A stretch of 64,000 nt of DNA from assembly GCA_002245135.1 (NCBI GenBank), contig NGBS01000002.1, positions 248,001 to 312,000 on the forward strand, in the 5' to 3' direction. A program made the position numbers and the translations under genes. Shown one piece after another: positions 47,248 through 60,000 of this stretch. Positions within the stretch are counted from its first letter, which is position 1. Each line of letters starts with the position of its first letter. The notes under the pieces were generated by a model. The model did no database searches, had not been told where the DNA came from, and was given only the letters and a program-made list of their open reading frames with translations. This stretch comes from Proteromonas lacertae (lineage: Eukaryota > Sar > Bigyra > Opalinata > Proteromonadidae).

Positions 47248-49475
47248 TCATCCTATAGAAATCCTCTTTATACTCGGTGGATTGACTTGTTTAGGAGATT
47301 CTTCATCTCTTTGTCTCTTCTTCGATGTTTCACTGTAAATATACTTACTTTGAAACTCTTGATAAACATGTGGAATTGATTGTAATTCATTACTATAATT
47401 ATCAATTAGAGAGTTTATAATGTCAGTGAGATTGTTATGAATAATAAAATTAAATAAATCTAACACTGAACTGCAAATTAAATTACACTCTCTATTGTTA
47501 TCCACATACAACTGACAGATATATTTCATAATATTATTATCTTTCATAATATTATCAATATATATTGTTTCTTTTGAGACAAGTAGATTCTTTATTAATT
47601 GAAGAATTGCTATTGATGTTTCTGTGTTTTTCTTTGGTATACTAATTATTTTACTTAAAATATCATTTAAAGGAAGATAATATGTCATTTGTGTTGAATT
47701 ATTGAATGTGAAATGTGATAGTAGTTTTATATAAAAAAGCAATGACATTTCTTTCAAAGGACAAATGTCATAATACTTACTTTGTACAATTGGTAGTGAT
47801 AAATAGTTAATATAATCACTATAAAATAACTGAATAAACAATGAATGAACTTCAGAATCTTCTAGAAGGAATAAATGTGTAATTTCTTTGATGATAATGT
47901 AACAATATTCTTTAATTTCTAATTCTTTACTCATCCAAAATGACTTTATAATATCATATAAAAATGATTTATAAGGTGGTTTTGGAAATGATGTAGGAAA
48001 CGGATTAATATTCGGTATAATTGGACAAGATAATGGAACAATAGATGGAACTAACTTTAACTTCACTGAAGAACTTACACCAATAAAATAAGAAACAATA
48101 GACAATATCAATTGCTTTCTTTTAACAGTGGATGGTTTAACGATGTATAAATTATGTAATAAATCAAAGAATGATGGAATTTGGTTTAATATTGTCCTTA
48201 CAAATTCACATCTATAATAAATACATTCTCTATATCTTGATAAAATGAATAACTGATTAATAAAGTTCAAACAATTCATTATATTTTGTGAGACTGTAGA
48301 TTCTTCTAATGCATTTCGACTATATATAATATATAATATAATATATATAAATATATATACATTGTTTCAATATAAGATTTAGTAGTATAAATTGAAACAA
48401 CAATTACGTTAATATTATTCTTATATAATCTATTAATCTCTGAATATTTCTCATCAAATGGTATTGTTGGTAAAATAATGTCTAAAAAGTATTGAATATG
48501 ATATGTTTGATGTATTATATTCAATAAGCTTTCATCTGCATTGATAAATGGAATATATTTGGCTTGACTGTTTAAATATTCTCTATAGTTCTGTTTTACT
48601 GGATTTGATGGATTATCTATTTATTATAATTAATAAGAAATTATATACATTCCAATATTCCAACAAATAAGAAATATATATCCCTACTGAATAATAATGT
48701 TATGATCTGTTGATTATTGAAGAAAACTATTGAATATATAAACATTAGTAAAATATACATATGATTTTCATTATTTTTGCCAATACTTTCAAATGTTCTA
48801 CATCTTTACTCTGTTCTAACGGTTCTAATAGATTAATTAACAACCGGAGATATCTTCCATTCTATAAATATAATATCAATATGAATAATACCTCATCAAT
48901 TAACAAATCAAGAACAAATTGCTTAGAATGTTCTGGAATACAACATAAAATACCATATATAGTAGATAATGTCTCAGGATGTGGATCTGGAATAGCAAAT
49001 CCATCATCATCTTCATCTTCTATCTCTAATGAGTTTAGATTAGGATAGTTACATCTACAACCATTTCTAAGTTGAAATCTAGAGAATATAGATACTATTT
49101 TATATACAATATCAAGTCGCGAAAGCTTTCCTTTTTAAAACTTAAAGAATAGGTGTGATTAGTCGAGATATCTGTCCAAGTTAGGGTGGAATTTTCTAAA
49201 TGGATTATATTATACAATATATACTAGTTTCAATCTCAGCAGATGTTTCAACCACTATGTGACTAATACAAGATGATTGAGCTTGGAGCAGCGTTTTCTC
49301 TGCATTATCATAATCTTTTACCGTTAGAAGTGTTGAATTCTTATTCTAAATATTATAATCAAAATAATACAGGAGCAATCTCACATGAAACTAAACCAAC
49401 ACCTTCTTTAACCCACTCTTGATTATCTTGCATGTATAGACATGCAATATTATCCAAATTTACATTAGACGACAT
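47248..49475 (-). CDS. PPP4R3: Protein phosphatase 4 regulatory subunit 3 (PP4R3 / SMEK / Psy2)
   Basis: About eight exons with introns down to 25 nt (49370-49346) give roughly 650 residues. The N-terminal PH/EVH1-like domain begins ACLYMQDNQEWVKEGVGLVS, matching the family LN-DRQWDDRGTGHVS, with TYSLSFKKESFRDLILF. The armadillo body contains NIIHQTYHIQYFLDIILPTI (family IHQTYRVQYIQDIILP) and, near the end, IAILQLIKNLLVSKETIYID and SSVLDLFNFIIHNNLTDIIN. The C-terminus is short, ending with a basic KKRQRDEESPKQ stretch. PP4R3 with PP4R2 targets the PP4 catalytic subunit to gamma-H2AX and other substrates. Not every internal junction was checked. Confidence 0.85.
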
Positions 49476-49818
49476 GAAGGGCAAAAGTGTTACTTTGAAA
49501 TATCTAATGTAAAATAAATATTCTTTAAGCTTTATTAATATGGTAAATAATAATATGATAAACTAACTCTATTCTAATTGATGAAAAATAATGTAATTAG
49601 GGGTGTCAAAAATTCATTCATGTGCATTTTTTAAATTCAAGATGTTCCACGTGTTGCATTATACATGCAATATAATAATCGGACACAAATTAGGTATAGT
49701 TTCATTAGTATAAACTAAAAAACACATTTTCTTCTAATCTGATCAATTAAAAATTGAGATACGAAATAAAACTACCCATTTCAAACAAAATATGTATAAA
49801 CAAACAAAAAGAATTTTA
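49476..49818. other. Intergenic region between PP4R3 and ABCF2
   Basis: 343 bases upstream of PP4R3 and downstream of ABCF2, both on the minus strand. AT-rich; I see no coding frame with protein features, no RNA gene and no repeat. Confidence 0.5.
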
Positions 49819-51627
49819 CTAATGTTTACCATATTTTGTTTTAAACGAATAACCTTCATCAACCATCTTATCAATTAAGCTCTGTTTATATTCACGAATT
49901 GAACCTTTCCATTTTGTTATTGTTCTATTATCACATATCCAAATCTCTTCAGCTACTTGATCAATAAGTCTAAAATCGTGAGATACTAAAATAACACCTC
50001 CATTAAACTCATTAATAGCTTCAGCCAATGAATCAATACATTCCATATCTAAATGGTTTGTAGGTTCATCTAATAACAAGATATTTGGATTTCTAGTTGC
50101 CATTAAAGCAAAAATAACTCTACTTTTTAAACCATCAGATAAAATTCCAATTGGTTGTACTTGTTGTTGACCAGTTATACCAAATCGACCAATCACACTT
50201 CTCCATCGTTCAATATCAGATCCTTTCTCAGGGAATGTCTGCATCATGAATTCAAGTGGTGATAAATCAGGTGGTAAAATATCATTAGAATGTTGCCAAT
50301 ATCTTTCCATTCTAATATGAGTATGTCTTCGAATAGTACCATCTAATGGAGTTAATTCACCAACCATTAGTTTAAGTAATGTACTCTTACCAGCACCATT
50401 TGGACCGACTAATGCAATTCTACTATCACAATCAACACCTAAGTCTAAATGTTCATATAAAGTATGTTCATCTATTTTACCAGTGTATGAAAAACTAACA
50501 TCAGTAAAGGCTAATACTGGAGGTGGTAATTTCTCACAATCTGGGAATTTAAATGACCATCTTTGACTTTTAGTTACTCTTTCAGTTAATCCATTATCTA
50601 CCATCTTATCGATCAATTTCTGTCGACTTTTGGCTTGTCTAACCAAGTTACTGAATGTACCACAACTGGCTATGAATTCTTTCATGTGTTTGATATCAGC
50701 TTGTTCTTTTTCATATTGTCTTTGTTGATTTGTTTCATTTTCTGATTTTGTCTTTATAAATGTGTCATAATTACCTGTATAAGTGGTTAAACCTTTCTTT
50801 TCAGTTAAATGCATAATATGTGTACAAACTCCGTTTAAGAAATCTTGAGAATGACTTACTACGACCATACAATATTCATAAGTACTTAAATAGTCTTCAA
50901 GCCATACACAAGCTTCTAAATCTAAATGATTTGTTGGTTCATCTAATAGTAGCAAAGTTGGTTTTACAAATAACGCTTGGGCTAATGATACTCTCATTCT
51001 CCAACCACCACTAAGATCTTTAGTCTTCTTTGACATCATTTCTTTTGAGAATCCTAAACCATGAAGTAACATACCTGCTCTAGCTTCTGCATCTGGTATT
51101 TCTAACTCTTCTAATCTACTAAATATTGTTTCTAATGCTTCACATTCTGGACCATCTTCTTCTATTAATTTTGCTTGTAACTCATCCAATCTCTCTATTT
51201 CTTTCTTTACTTTTTCTAATACAGCTTCTATTGCAGTTAATTCTGAAGGAGGATATTCTTGTTCTAATAAATAAATATCTATATTTTCTGGAATTGGTAC
51301 TTCACGGGCTGCTAATACTTTTAAAAAGGTTGATTTACCACTTCCATTTGAACCTATCAAACCATAACGTCGACCTATTGTAAACTCAATTAATGTATCT
51401 TGGAAAAGTTCTTTACCGTGTAAAGAAAGAGAAAAACCTCCAATTTTAACATCTTTTGCAGTAGGTTTGGACATTAAAACACCAGTAACAGAAATACCAT
51501 TCAATACAGATGCAGAATTATCTTCTACTGGAGTAACGGGTGTTACAGGAGTTGCATCTTCAGATGCTGATTCTTTTGGGGTAGTTGATGCTGATGCTAT
51601 TTTCTTTGCTTTTTTACCTCTTGCCAT
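49819..51627 (-). CDS. ABCF2: ABC-F ATPase, ABCF2 / Arb1 type ribosome-associated factor
   Basis: Single exon, 602 residues, no membrane segments. A basic/acidic leader (MARGKKAKKIASAST) precedes two ABC cassettes. Cassette 1 has Walker A GSNGSGKST, signature LSGGWRMRVSLAQAL and Walker B LLLLDEPTNHLD. Cassette 2 has Walker A GPNGAGKST, Walker B ILLLDEPTNHLD and the switch VSHDFRL. The signature of cassette 2 is LSDGLKSRV, as in ABCF2 rather than LSGGQ. The linker between cassettes with FSNLVRQAKSRQKLIDKM is the ABC-F interaction motif region. ABCF2/Arb1 functions in 40S/60S biogenesis and translation. It is the only long gene here without an intron. Confidence 0.95.
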   Translation of the reverse strand: MARGKKAKKIASASTTPKESASEDATPVTPVTPVEDNSASVLNGISVTGVLMSKPTAKDVKIGGFSLSLHGKELFQDTLIEFTIGRRYGLIGSNGSGKSTFLKVLAAREVPIPENIDIYLLEQEYPPSELTAIEAVLEKVKKEIERLDELQAKLIEEDGPECEALETIFSRLEELEIPDAEARAGMLLHGLGFSKEMMSKKTKDLSGGWRMRVSLAQALFVKPTLLLLDEPTNHLDLEACVWLEDYLSTYEYCMVVVSHSQDFLNGVCTHIMHLTEKKGLTTYTGNYDTFIKTKSENETNQQRQYEKEQADIKHMKEFIASCGTFSNLVRQAKSRQKLIDKMVDNGLTERVTKSQRWSFKFPDCEKLPPPVLAFTDVSFSYTGKIDEHTLYEHLDLGVDCDSRIALVGPNGAGKSTLLKLMVGELTPLDGTIRRHTHIRMERYWQHSNDILPPDLSPLEFMMQTFPEKGSDIERWRSVIGRFGITGQQQVQPIGILSDGLKSRVIFALMATRNPNILLLDEPTNHLDMECIDSLAEAINEFNGGVILVSHDFRLIDQVAEEIWICDNRTITKWKGSIREYKQSLIDKMVDEGYSFKTKYGKH

Positions 51628-51776
51628 AATGACAAATTCAAGTTAAAAAATCATGTCAAAACGACTCTATTTTTAAGTAATTAAAGTAATTTTGACATTA
51701 TAAATTACTTTATTTTTAAAAGTTAGTTTATATATTATTTAGTATATAATCTTACTTTCAACGTATTTATTACATA
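51628..51776. promoter_or_regulatory. Divergent promoter region, ABCF2 / NF-YB
   Basis: 149 bases between divergent starts. It holds an AACGACTCTATTTTTAAGTA stretch at about 51659 and a near-palindromic ATTACTTTA-like repeat (AAGTAATTAAAGTAATTTTG followed by AAATTACTTTATTTTTAA), the most structured promoter in the window. Confidence 0.4.
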
Positions 51777-52296
51777 ATGTCAGATAAAGAAGAAGCATCA
51801 GAAGAAGATATTACTGATGCTGATTATTACTTACCAGTTGCAAACGTCTCTAGAATCATGAAAACAAGACTACCATCACAAGGAAAAGTTGCAAAAGAAG
51901 CAAAAGAGGCAGTTCAAGAGTGTGTTTCTGAATTTATATGTTTTATTACTAGTGAATATCCTTTAATATATACATATGCTAGATTTATTTTTTCTTAACC
52001 GCATTTACAGCTAATGATCGTTGTGTTCAAGAAAAACGAAAAACTATAAATGGCGATGATATACTATGGGCAATGACAAATTTAGGGTTTGACAGATACA
52101 TAGAACCACTAAAAATATACTTACAGAAATATAGAGAAGTATATAATCATTTTTAATATTTTATAATAATTAGACACTTAAACCAGATAGAGGACAAAGA
52201 AGAATAGAACCAATGATTAATGAATACCCAATGGATCCTTTAGAAATGAGTAATTATTCCCAAAATTATCAAGATATATCTCGTCCTCCACCTTAG
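51777..52296 (+). CDS. NFYB: CCAAT-binding factor subunit B (NF-YB / HAP3)
   Basis: Three exons, 51777-51955, 52009-52142 and 52178-52296, product 143 residues. The histone-fold domain is complete only after splicing: [60 protein letters not shown] and [20 protein letters not shown], matching the near-invariant NF-YB core. The first junction is a U12 AT-AC intron; the second is a 35-nt GTAT-TAG intron. A short Pro/Tyr-rich tail ends SRPPP. With NF-YC and NF-YA it binds CCAAT boxes in promoters. An acidic leader ([16 protein letters not shown]) starts at the ATG at 51777. Confidence 0.95.
51956..52008 (+). other. U12-type AT-AC intron in NF-YB
   Basis: 53 nt. The donor is ATATCCTTTA, a perfect U12 AT-type consensus. 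The branch-site motif is TTTCTTAACC with branch A about 51998, 10 nt before the 3' terminal AC at 52008. Excision gives FITSEANDRC, identical in pattern to the conserved NF-YB FITSEASD. A GT-AG reading (52010 AG) breaks the frame. Confidence 0.95.
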
Positions 52297-52444
52297 TATA
52301 ATTTTTAAAATGATTTAATTCACTTTTGAACTAATATTAAAGTAATATTTTCTTTGTATACAGTTTTTTTTTGTTTTTTGTTTATTGACAACTTGATCTA
52401 TCAAGCTTATTTTAAGTTTTTTTGTTTTTGCTTAATTTATCGTA

Positions 52445-53772
52445 ATGGATCCGTCTTTATTTGTATTGTTTGTTATTGTTATAATTAATTAGCAAACAGG
52501 ACCATTTTTAGGTGCTTTCTCAGATTATATTGACCTAGCAAGAGATTATTCTCAAAAGAAACCTATTTATACTTATTATATTCTTCTTTATGTTTACAAT
52601 TCGAGAAATAGTATTGCACCATCGCCACAAGTAAGATATTTTTGCTTTTATTCAATAGAAAGATTCATATATGAATATTTTATGCAATTATTTGAACTCA
52701 CAATCTAGTCTTAATACTGCTGATAATTTAAAGAGGTTTTACAATATATGTATGAGAATGAAAAAAGATATGAATGAAAGATATGATTTAGAAGGACCTT
52801 CTCCTGATTTATGTAGCATACTTAAAAGTTTAGCTATTCAATTGACTGTTATCCAAGCATTCTGTCCTGATAAAAACTTAAGTGGTGAAATATCAAAACT
52901 AAATCAAAGAGCAAATGCAATTTCTCAACCATCACAACCTTTACAACCACCACCACCTCAACAACAACAACAACAACAACAGCAGCCACAATTTGGAATG
53001 CCAAATACAATGACACCACCCTTACAACCACCACCAAATTATTTATCTTCACCACCACCACAACAACAACCTCAATTTGCTTCTTCAATTAACAATCAAC
53101 AACAACCGCAATTTACTATTCCTATTAGTAATACACTAAATCCACCTCCATTACAACAACATCCACAATATGTAATACCAAATAGTCAACCACCACCTCA
53201 ACCACAATTTGCTGCTCCTAATACTCTTACTCCTCCTCCACAACAACATCAACCTATATACAATTTACCAGTAAACAATGCACCAATAACAATAACAGTT
53301 CCATTACCAGCAACAATAAAAACTAAAGGAAATGGAAATATTCCTCAAATCTATGATATATCTAATCCATCATGTTGTGTAACTATTCCTCACAGTTTAC
53401 CTGACAATGATGGAAGTAAACCATTATCTTATGATTTATTACAATATATTGATTGTTTTAATGTATAATTATTGTCATTATGATATAATAGAGTGATATT
53501 CGTAGTATAATTGATGCACATTTAAGAGCTGCAATATATTTTGATATAAGTAAAGATCAACATATTGATGAATATAAAAAATATGTTAATTGTAGTTTAT
53601 TATCTTATAAATTTCTAGTAGATATATTGGCTAGTCATATTAATTGTATTTATTATAATAATAATTATAACATTATATAATAGATGATAATCGAAACAAT
53701 ATAAAGACTTTGATATCTTCAATTTATTATCCTTCTTTAAAACGAATATCAATATTAGAATCATATAAGTAG
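52445..53772 (+). CDS. VTA1/LIP5-like ESCRT-III/Vps4 cofactor (tentative)
   Basis: Five exons, introns of 30, 28, 29 and 50 nt, 396 residues. The N-terminal helical part (FLGAFSDYIDLARDYSQKKP, YTYYILLYVYNS) resembles the MIT-like start of Vta1, where YYCRLYA is conserved. A second helical stretch SLAIQLTVIQAFC may correspond to the FYTASLLIDVI helix. A long Pro/Gln/Asn-rich linker (52.93-53.3 kb) leads to a short C-terminal helical pair (SDIRSIIDAHLRAAIYFDIS). MIT-like head, disordered linker and C-terminal helical pair is the Vta1 architecture. Identity of single residues is low, so the assignment rests on layout. Vta1 stimulates Vps4 in multivesicular-body sorting. Confidence 0.55.
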
Positions 53773-54077
53773 ATGTGTTAAAATATGTAGTAAATATAAA
53801 TAATTTTGAGTTTATATATGATTATTTCTTTTGTTTTGATGATGATTTACTCATATTTTTGTAAATGAAACGAATCTATTATCATATCAAAATGAGAAAG
53901 TTATCTTCGATATCACCCTCTTAAATAAAAGTATTTGATTTAATCTATACATAATAGATAAAAGAGAGAATAGAAAATAATATTAAAACAAACACTTTCA
54001 TATATCAAAATAATATTTATATTATTAATATTAGAATAAAAATAAAATTGAAAAATATATAATAAACTAAATGAATT
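53773..54077. other. Intergenic region between convergent genes
   Basis: 305 bases with the 3' flanks of the VTA1-like gene and the giant receptor gene. Very AT-rich; nothing recognisable. Confidence 0.5.
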
Positions 54078-57000
54078 TTAATCTTCATTCGCTGGTTTAT
54101 ATCTATATAGTTTTCTACTTCTTTTATCAGGAGATTGCATATATACTTTCATTTCTCGAGTAGGAGGATCAGGAGTACCAGGAATTGATATATTTTGAGG
54201 CATACTTATCATTCCATTACTATTGTTACTCATATTACTATGACAATGACTTCTATATACATCACTTTTATTACTATTACGACGACTATTCATCAGTGGA
54301 GTACTAAATGAAACTTCAATACTATTCAAACTTTGTTTATATTTGTTACTATTTGAATCTCTTATATTATTCTCAGAATTATTACTATCATCTGTTACAG
54401 TTGTGCTTTTATTACTATTATTACCACTACTGATATTTACATTTGATAAATTGGTTATTGTTGCTCTTTTCCTTGAAGCATAAGCTGGTGATTTCAATAT
54501 TGAATGAATTGTGGTTGGTCCTTTCAATGTATTAACTGGAGATGGCAAGTTTCTATCATTTACTGAGGAATGAGTCATCTTTGGTAATATTCCATATTCA
54601 TTCATTGGGCTATTAAGATGAGGATATATACATTCTTCTTTATCATTTCTATTATCTACATAATGATCAGCATTATGAATGATAAAATTATTTCTTGGAT
54701 TGTGATCATCATCATCATCATCATCATCATTATCTGTTTCATTTGGAGTAGTACTTGCAGTTGTTGTTGTAGTATGATCATCTGTTGAATAATTTGGTTG
54801 ATTTGCTTTTACACCAAATCTATTCTTGTTTTCTTTGGCAAGTTGTTTATTAAGTTCTCTAATATCATCTTCTATACATTTCAATTCATCATTTATTGAA
54901 ACCATTGAGTTATAAATATCATAACATTTTGGTAAAAATACTAAACTTGAAGTTATTATTACACATAAATAACAACTAATAACTCTAACAATCACTAATA
55001 CTACATAATCATTATATAATATATGAAGTGGAATTAATATTGCAAATAATATAAACTGAAATACAATTGCTAGAGAAGTACTCTTTGATTCATTAAAATC
55101 ATAATCAACTCCTTTCACAAGCCAAGCTAATTGAGTTCCCCAGAATAAGAATATTCCTAATATCAGTATTTGAATAGTAAAGAATGTTGTATTTAAACTA
55201 CAATAAGGCAAATATACTAAAGTATCTAATGTTGATTTATTTGTTTCTTCTACCATCTCCATTTTGGGTGATTTTATACCAAACCATATACCGATATATA
55301 TAATTTCAACTAAAACAAATGAAATAATCATTGCAAATAGTCTACTATCAGTAATTCTTTGTTTTTTCAATTCTCTATTACTAATTAACTTATAAATTCT
55401 ATATGCTTTAGAGAATAAAGTACCAAATGTTCCTATCAAGGCAATAGCAGTAAATGCAACTTGTATTTCACATACATTATTATCCACAGAAGGTTGAATA
55501 CCCATCACAAATGCAGCAGCTGTTAGCATAAATAGCCAAAATATAGTAAATACCAACATACTAACACTTGTTTTATATATATTTTTATGGTGCAAATTAC
55601 AGAGTGTAATAACTAGATAGAATGTTAATAACAAACTACATATTATTATTCCCATTATTGACACAGTTTGGATATTATATTCATACTTATCGAATTTAAT
55701 CACTGCACCAAAATCACACTTATTGTTTGTGCTTTCAGTATTTGGAGTTGTTGTTCTGTATATTATATCATTATCATCACCATCATAATAGTTATAATTA
55801 GTATGGTCAGTATTTATAAAGGATCTATTGGTAATTGGATTTAACTGTTGTACTTGTTTTAATACTCCATTTTCATCTATTTTAGCTAAATATATCAATT
55901 TAGTAAGTATATGATTATCATTGGAGATTTTATCTTCAGTATTCTTATATAATGACAATCTAATATCATTTACTTTTGGCCATTCATCAGTGTTATTGTT
56001 GTAACTCATTGCATATTCAACTGCTGATTTTAGTATATATAATGATTTGTAGGTTGAATATTGGCTATCAGTACCATCTATATCAACACCATAATATTTC
56101 TTCATTTTAATATTGAACTCATTATTGATATTATCATTATTGTCATTATCATTGTTGTCGTTGTTAGATGGATAATAATTGTATATTAAATATTGACCAT
56201 TGATCTTATCACCTAAATAATTGATTTGATTCTTTGTAATGTATATATTAATTACTGGATATATTCTAAAATGTAAATTATCAGCATCATAATTATTGTA
56301 AAAAGTAATAATATCATCTCCATATAATCCATTGATTATACACATATTTGGTTTAGTTTTAATCACATTGATAATTGACTTTATTGACATTGAAATGTCA
56401 TCTTTTAATGATATTTCATAATTATAAGATAATTCACCATTTATTGATCTTATATAACTTTCAATTACTGTTCTATCAACTGTATCATCTTCTAATACTT
56501 TAATTAAAGCAAAATTCTTATATTGCTTATTCATCATATACTTAATAGATGGTAAAATATCTTCATAGATAGAGTTACCTGTATAAACAACAGCAGAATC
56601 ACATTCTATTCCATTATTTCTACTTGTAAAGAAATACAATGAACTATTAGTTAAATGAGAAATTGCAATATGACTAGAATAAGTCCAACCTCCAAATATA
56701 ATATCAGATTCTTTCAATAACCCATTTACTTCTTCTACTAAGACTTTTAGATTAGAATTACTATCTCTAACTAGTGGTACTAATGTAAAACCATTGATTC
56801 CTCCATTTTCATTTATTTCATCAATTGTTGTTAGTTCTACTTTCACTAATTCTTTCTCAAATTTTGATAATATTCCTGTCTTTGAGTGTATAAATCCTAT
56901 TTTCTTGGTAGGTGATTGGATTATTTCATCCAACATTCTCTTATTATTATTATCATTAGAATATCTACATTTTCTACCTATAATTTCTTTCAATGTAATG

Positions 57001-60000
57001 TGGGAATATTTGTGGTTGGATTTTATACTCATAATTACTCTTAATACTAAAAGTATTATTCTTATTCAATTTACCAATGTTTATTGTATGAGAGAAATAA
57101 TTATCATTAAGTTTAGAAACACCATTAAACATTGTTTGCTCATTCTCTTTTAAATATTTAACTAAATTCTCAACAGTAAAGTCTATTATATTATCATATC
57201 CATCTTTAAAATTATTAATAGCTTCAATACTGTGTAGTATATTATCATCAATGAATATATTGGTATTATTGTTATTGACTCTAATTAAATACTTTATCAA
57301 ATCATCAACTAAATCTTTATGATTTATTTCATTGTAGTAATATTCATTAACATAATAATGATTGTGTAACTGATTAATTGTAATCTCATTATGTGATAAC
57401 AACTCATTAAGATTTATAAACACATTCAATAGTGGATATTTTGATGGATTTAATTGATAATTCTTATACAATTCGATTGTATCTTCTTCATTCATTAAGT
57501 TAATAATCATTACACCATTCTTATAATCTTTATTGATTTTATTCAATATTATACTTGCATCTGTATTATTCAAGTCATATATTATTGGATTTATATTATA
57601 CAATAATTCTTCATAAGACAATAACAATTCTATGGCTTTATTGATGTAATTGTTTTTCACACTACTGTCTATTATTATACAACTATCAGTATTTTCATTA
57701 TTGTTTCTATTTGATGAATAAATCCAATTAACTAGAGGTATAATCAATTGATTCAATAATAAACCATTATTTATAACTTTATTATTACACTTTTCACCTT
57801 CATTATTGTATATATTCCATAAGTATAAATTATTCTTATCAGAGTCAACTATATTGGTTTTAATTGGATTTAATCCACCAAAAATAATGAATATCTTTTT
57901 ATTATTCATTATTTCATTCAATTCATCTTCATTTCTAATACTTTTATACACAATAAATGTTTCTAATTGTTTTACTTTTAAGTTATTCTTCTTAATCATA
58001 TATAAATCACTATTAAATATCAATCTTTCATAATCTCTCTGTTCTTTTATTCCATTACTTTTTATTGTATAATATAATCCAACTAATAGCGTATTAATCT
58101 CAATAAAACAAGTGAAATTGTTATTGATTCTGCAGTTACATATATAATATTTATTATCATTATTGTCATTCATATAAAACTGTTCAGCAACTATTGGTTC
58201 TTCATTCTTATAAACAGTACTAAACACTCTGTTATTATCTTTCATTTCTTTCTTTAATAAATAAATTTCATGATTGAAATTATGATGATTCTCATATATA
58301 CTCATATCTACATCTATTGTATATACTTTGATATTCTTTGCGTTTTTCATTCTTCAATATATCATACACCATTTCTATAACATTAATAGACAAATCCATC
58401 AAATCATTTGGTACAATATTCTCCATTCTATTCAAAGGATCAGTTTGTAAAATATCTTTGAATAATTCTAATTTGTTTGACTGTGATTGTTGATATGTAA
58501 TAATAACTTGGAATATTATACATCATTTCATATACTAAATCACATTGTTGGTTTAACAATATTGGATAGTTATCGAAGTCTTTAATATTATTTTTATAAC
58601 TGTTTAATAATAGATTAAATGATGTTCTGTAGTTTAAGATTGGTATTATCATTATACCATTTGGATAGGTGTTATTTATATCACTAAATAATTCATTAAA
58701 TTGAGAAATATTGTTATTTGTAATTACTATATCTTCCTTTATTTCACCATAGTAATTATTAATCATATTTTTGATTGTCTTTACTGTTTCTCTACTTCGA
58801 TATGAATCATCACTTATTAATATAAACTGACTAGTAATTACATTGCTAATATATAATAATATTTCATCATATATTTGATTGATTGTAGCTCCACTAGATA
58901 TCATATTGTTAAAGCAAAAACCTTCATGTGGATATGGATTTAAGAGTGTAATTCCATCAATTCTATTCTTAAAAATATAATCTTCCAATGAATAAACTGT
59001 TTCACTTTCATAGCCTGTTATTACTATGTTTATATTATCACGATGTAAATTATTGAATAATATTGTCTTATCTATTTTTGCATCAAACAATTGTAATTCA
59101 TAAGCTGGTTGTGTAGCTGTTTTGTGTTTGTTGAAATAATTCAACAATGTTTCAATTGAATAGATAATCAATAATTCATCATCATAGTTTGAATAAACAT
59201 ATCCAAAATAACTAATTTCAGTGGTATTATGAACAATTACTGTATTATCTTTAAACTCACAGATTGAGTTAATTATTTTATCATTATTATCAATTATCAT
59301 ATTACTGGATGGCATGAATGATCTTAATGTGATTATTTCATCGTCTGTACCACTTACTGTATTTAAATAATAAGTAAAATTCATATTTCCATCATTGTGA
59401 TATTTATAGAACACATCATCATTAATATAATACTTTGTATTTAGTAATAATGATTGATTATATTTATCTTTTAAACCATGTTGATCTATTATCGACTGTA
59501 AATAATATACACCATAATAAGTGGCTATTTCTGAATTACTACTCATTGATTCTATTGGTTTATAGTTTGTAACAAAATAATGATTCTTTAATAAAGATGA
59601 TTGTGAATAATCTACATCTCTTGTGAAAAGATATTTCATTAATTTCACTGATTCAGTGGATGATCTATAACTCTCTAATAATATCATATTCTGGAAATTG
59701 TAAAGTGATGATATAACTAATATTCTCTTATTAATATTATCCATTATTAATTGATTTAATTTACTATTATCATTATCACTTACAATTACCTTCTTCATTG
59801 TTATATTGTAATTCTTAATATATATTTCTAACAGTTTCAATCCATCATTACTAAAATCATCATTTTCATAATCTAAATAATAATAATCCTTTATATTTAA
59901 TTCAGTATTGATTAAATACTTAATTGCTAATTCCATTGTATAGATTAATGAAATTCCAATTACATTTATATTGTCAGTACAATCCATATTATCATGACCA

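Noticed and set aside
52930-53300. Minus-strand Val-rich open frame opposite the Pro/Gln linker of the VTA1-like gene
   Set aside because: It is the antisense of CAA/CCA repeats; composition alone keeps it open.
54800-58400. Interpreting the receptor region as three separate genes because of frame breaks
   Set aside because: Protein-like sequence continues across each break with no promoter or terminator-like gap, and each break is resolved by one base. One gene is the simpler reading.
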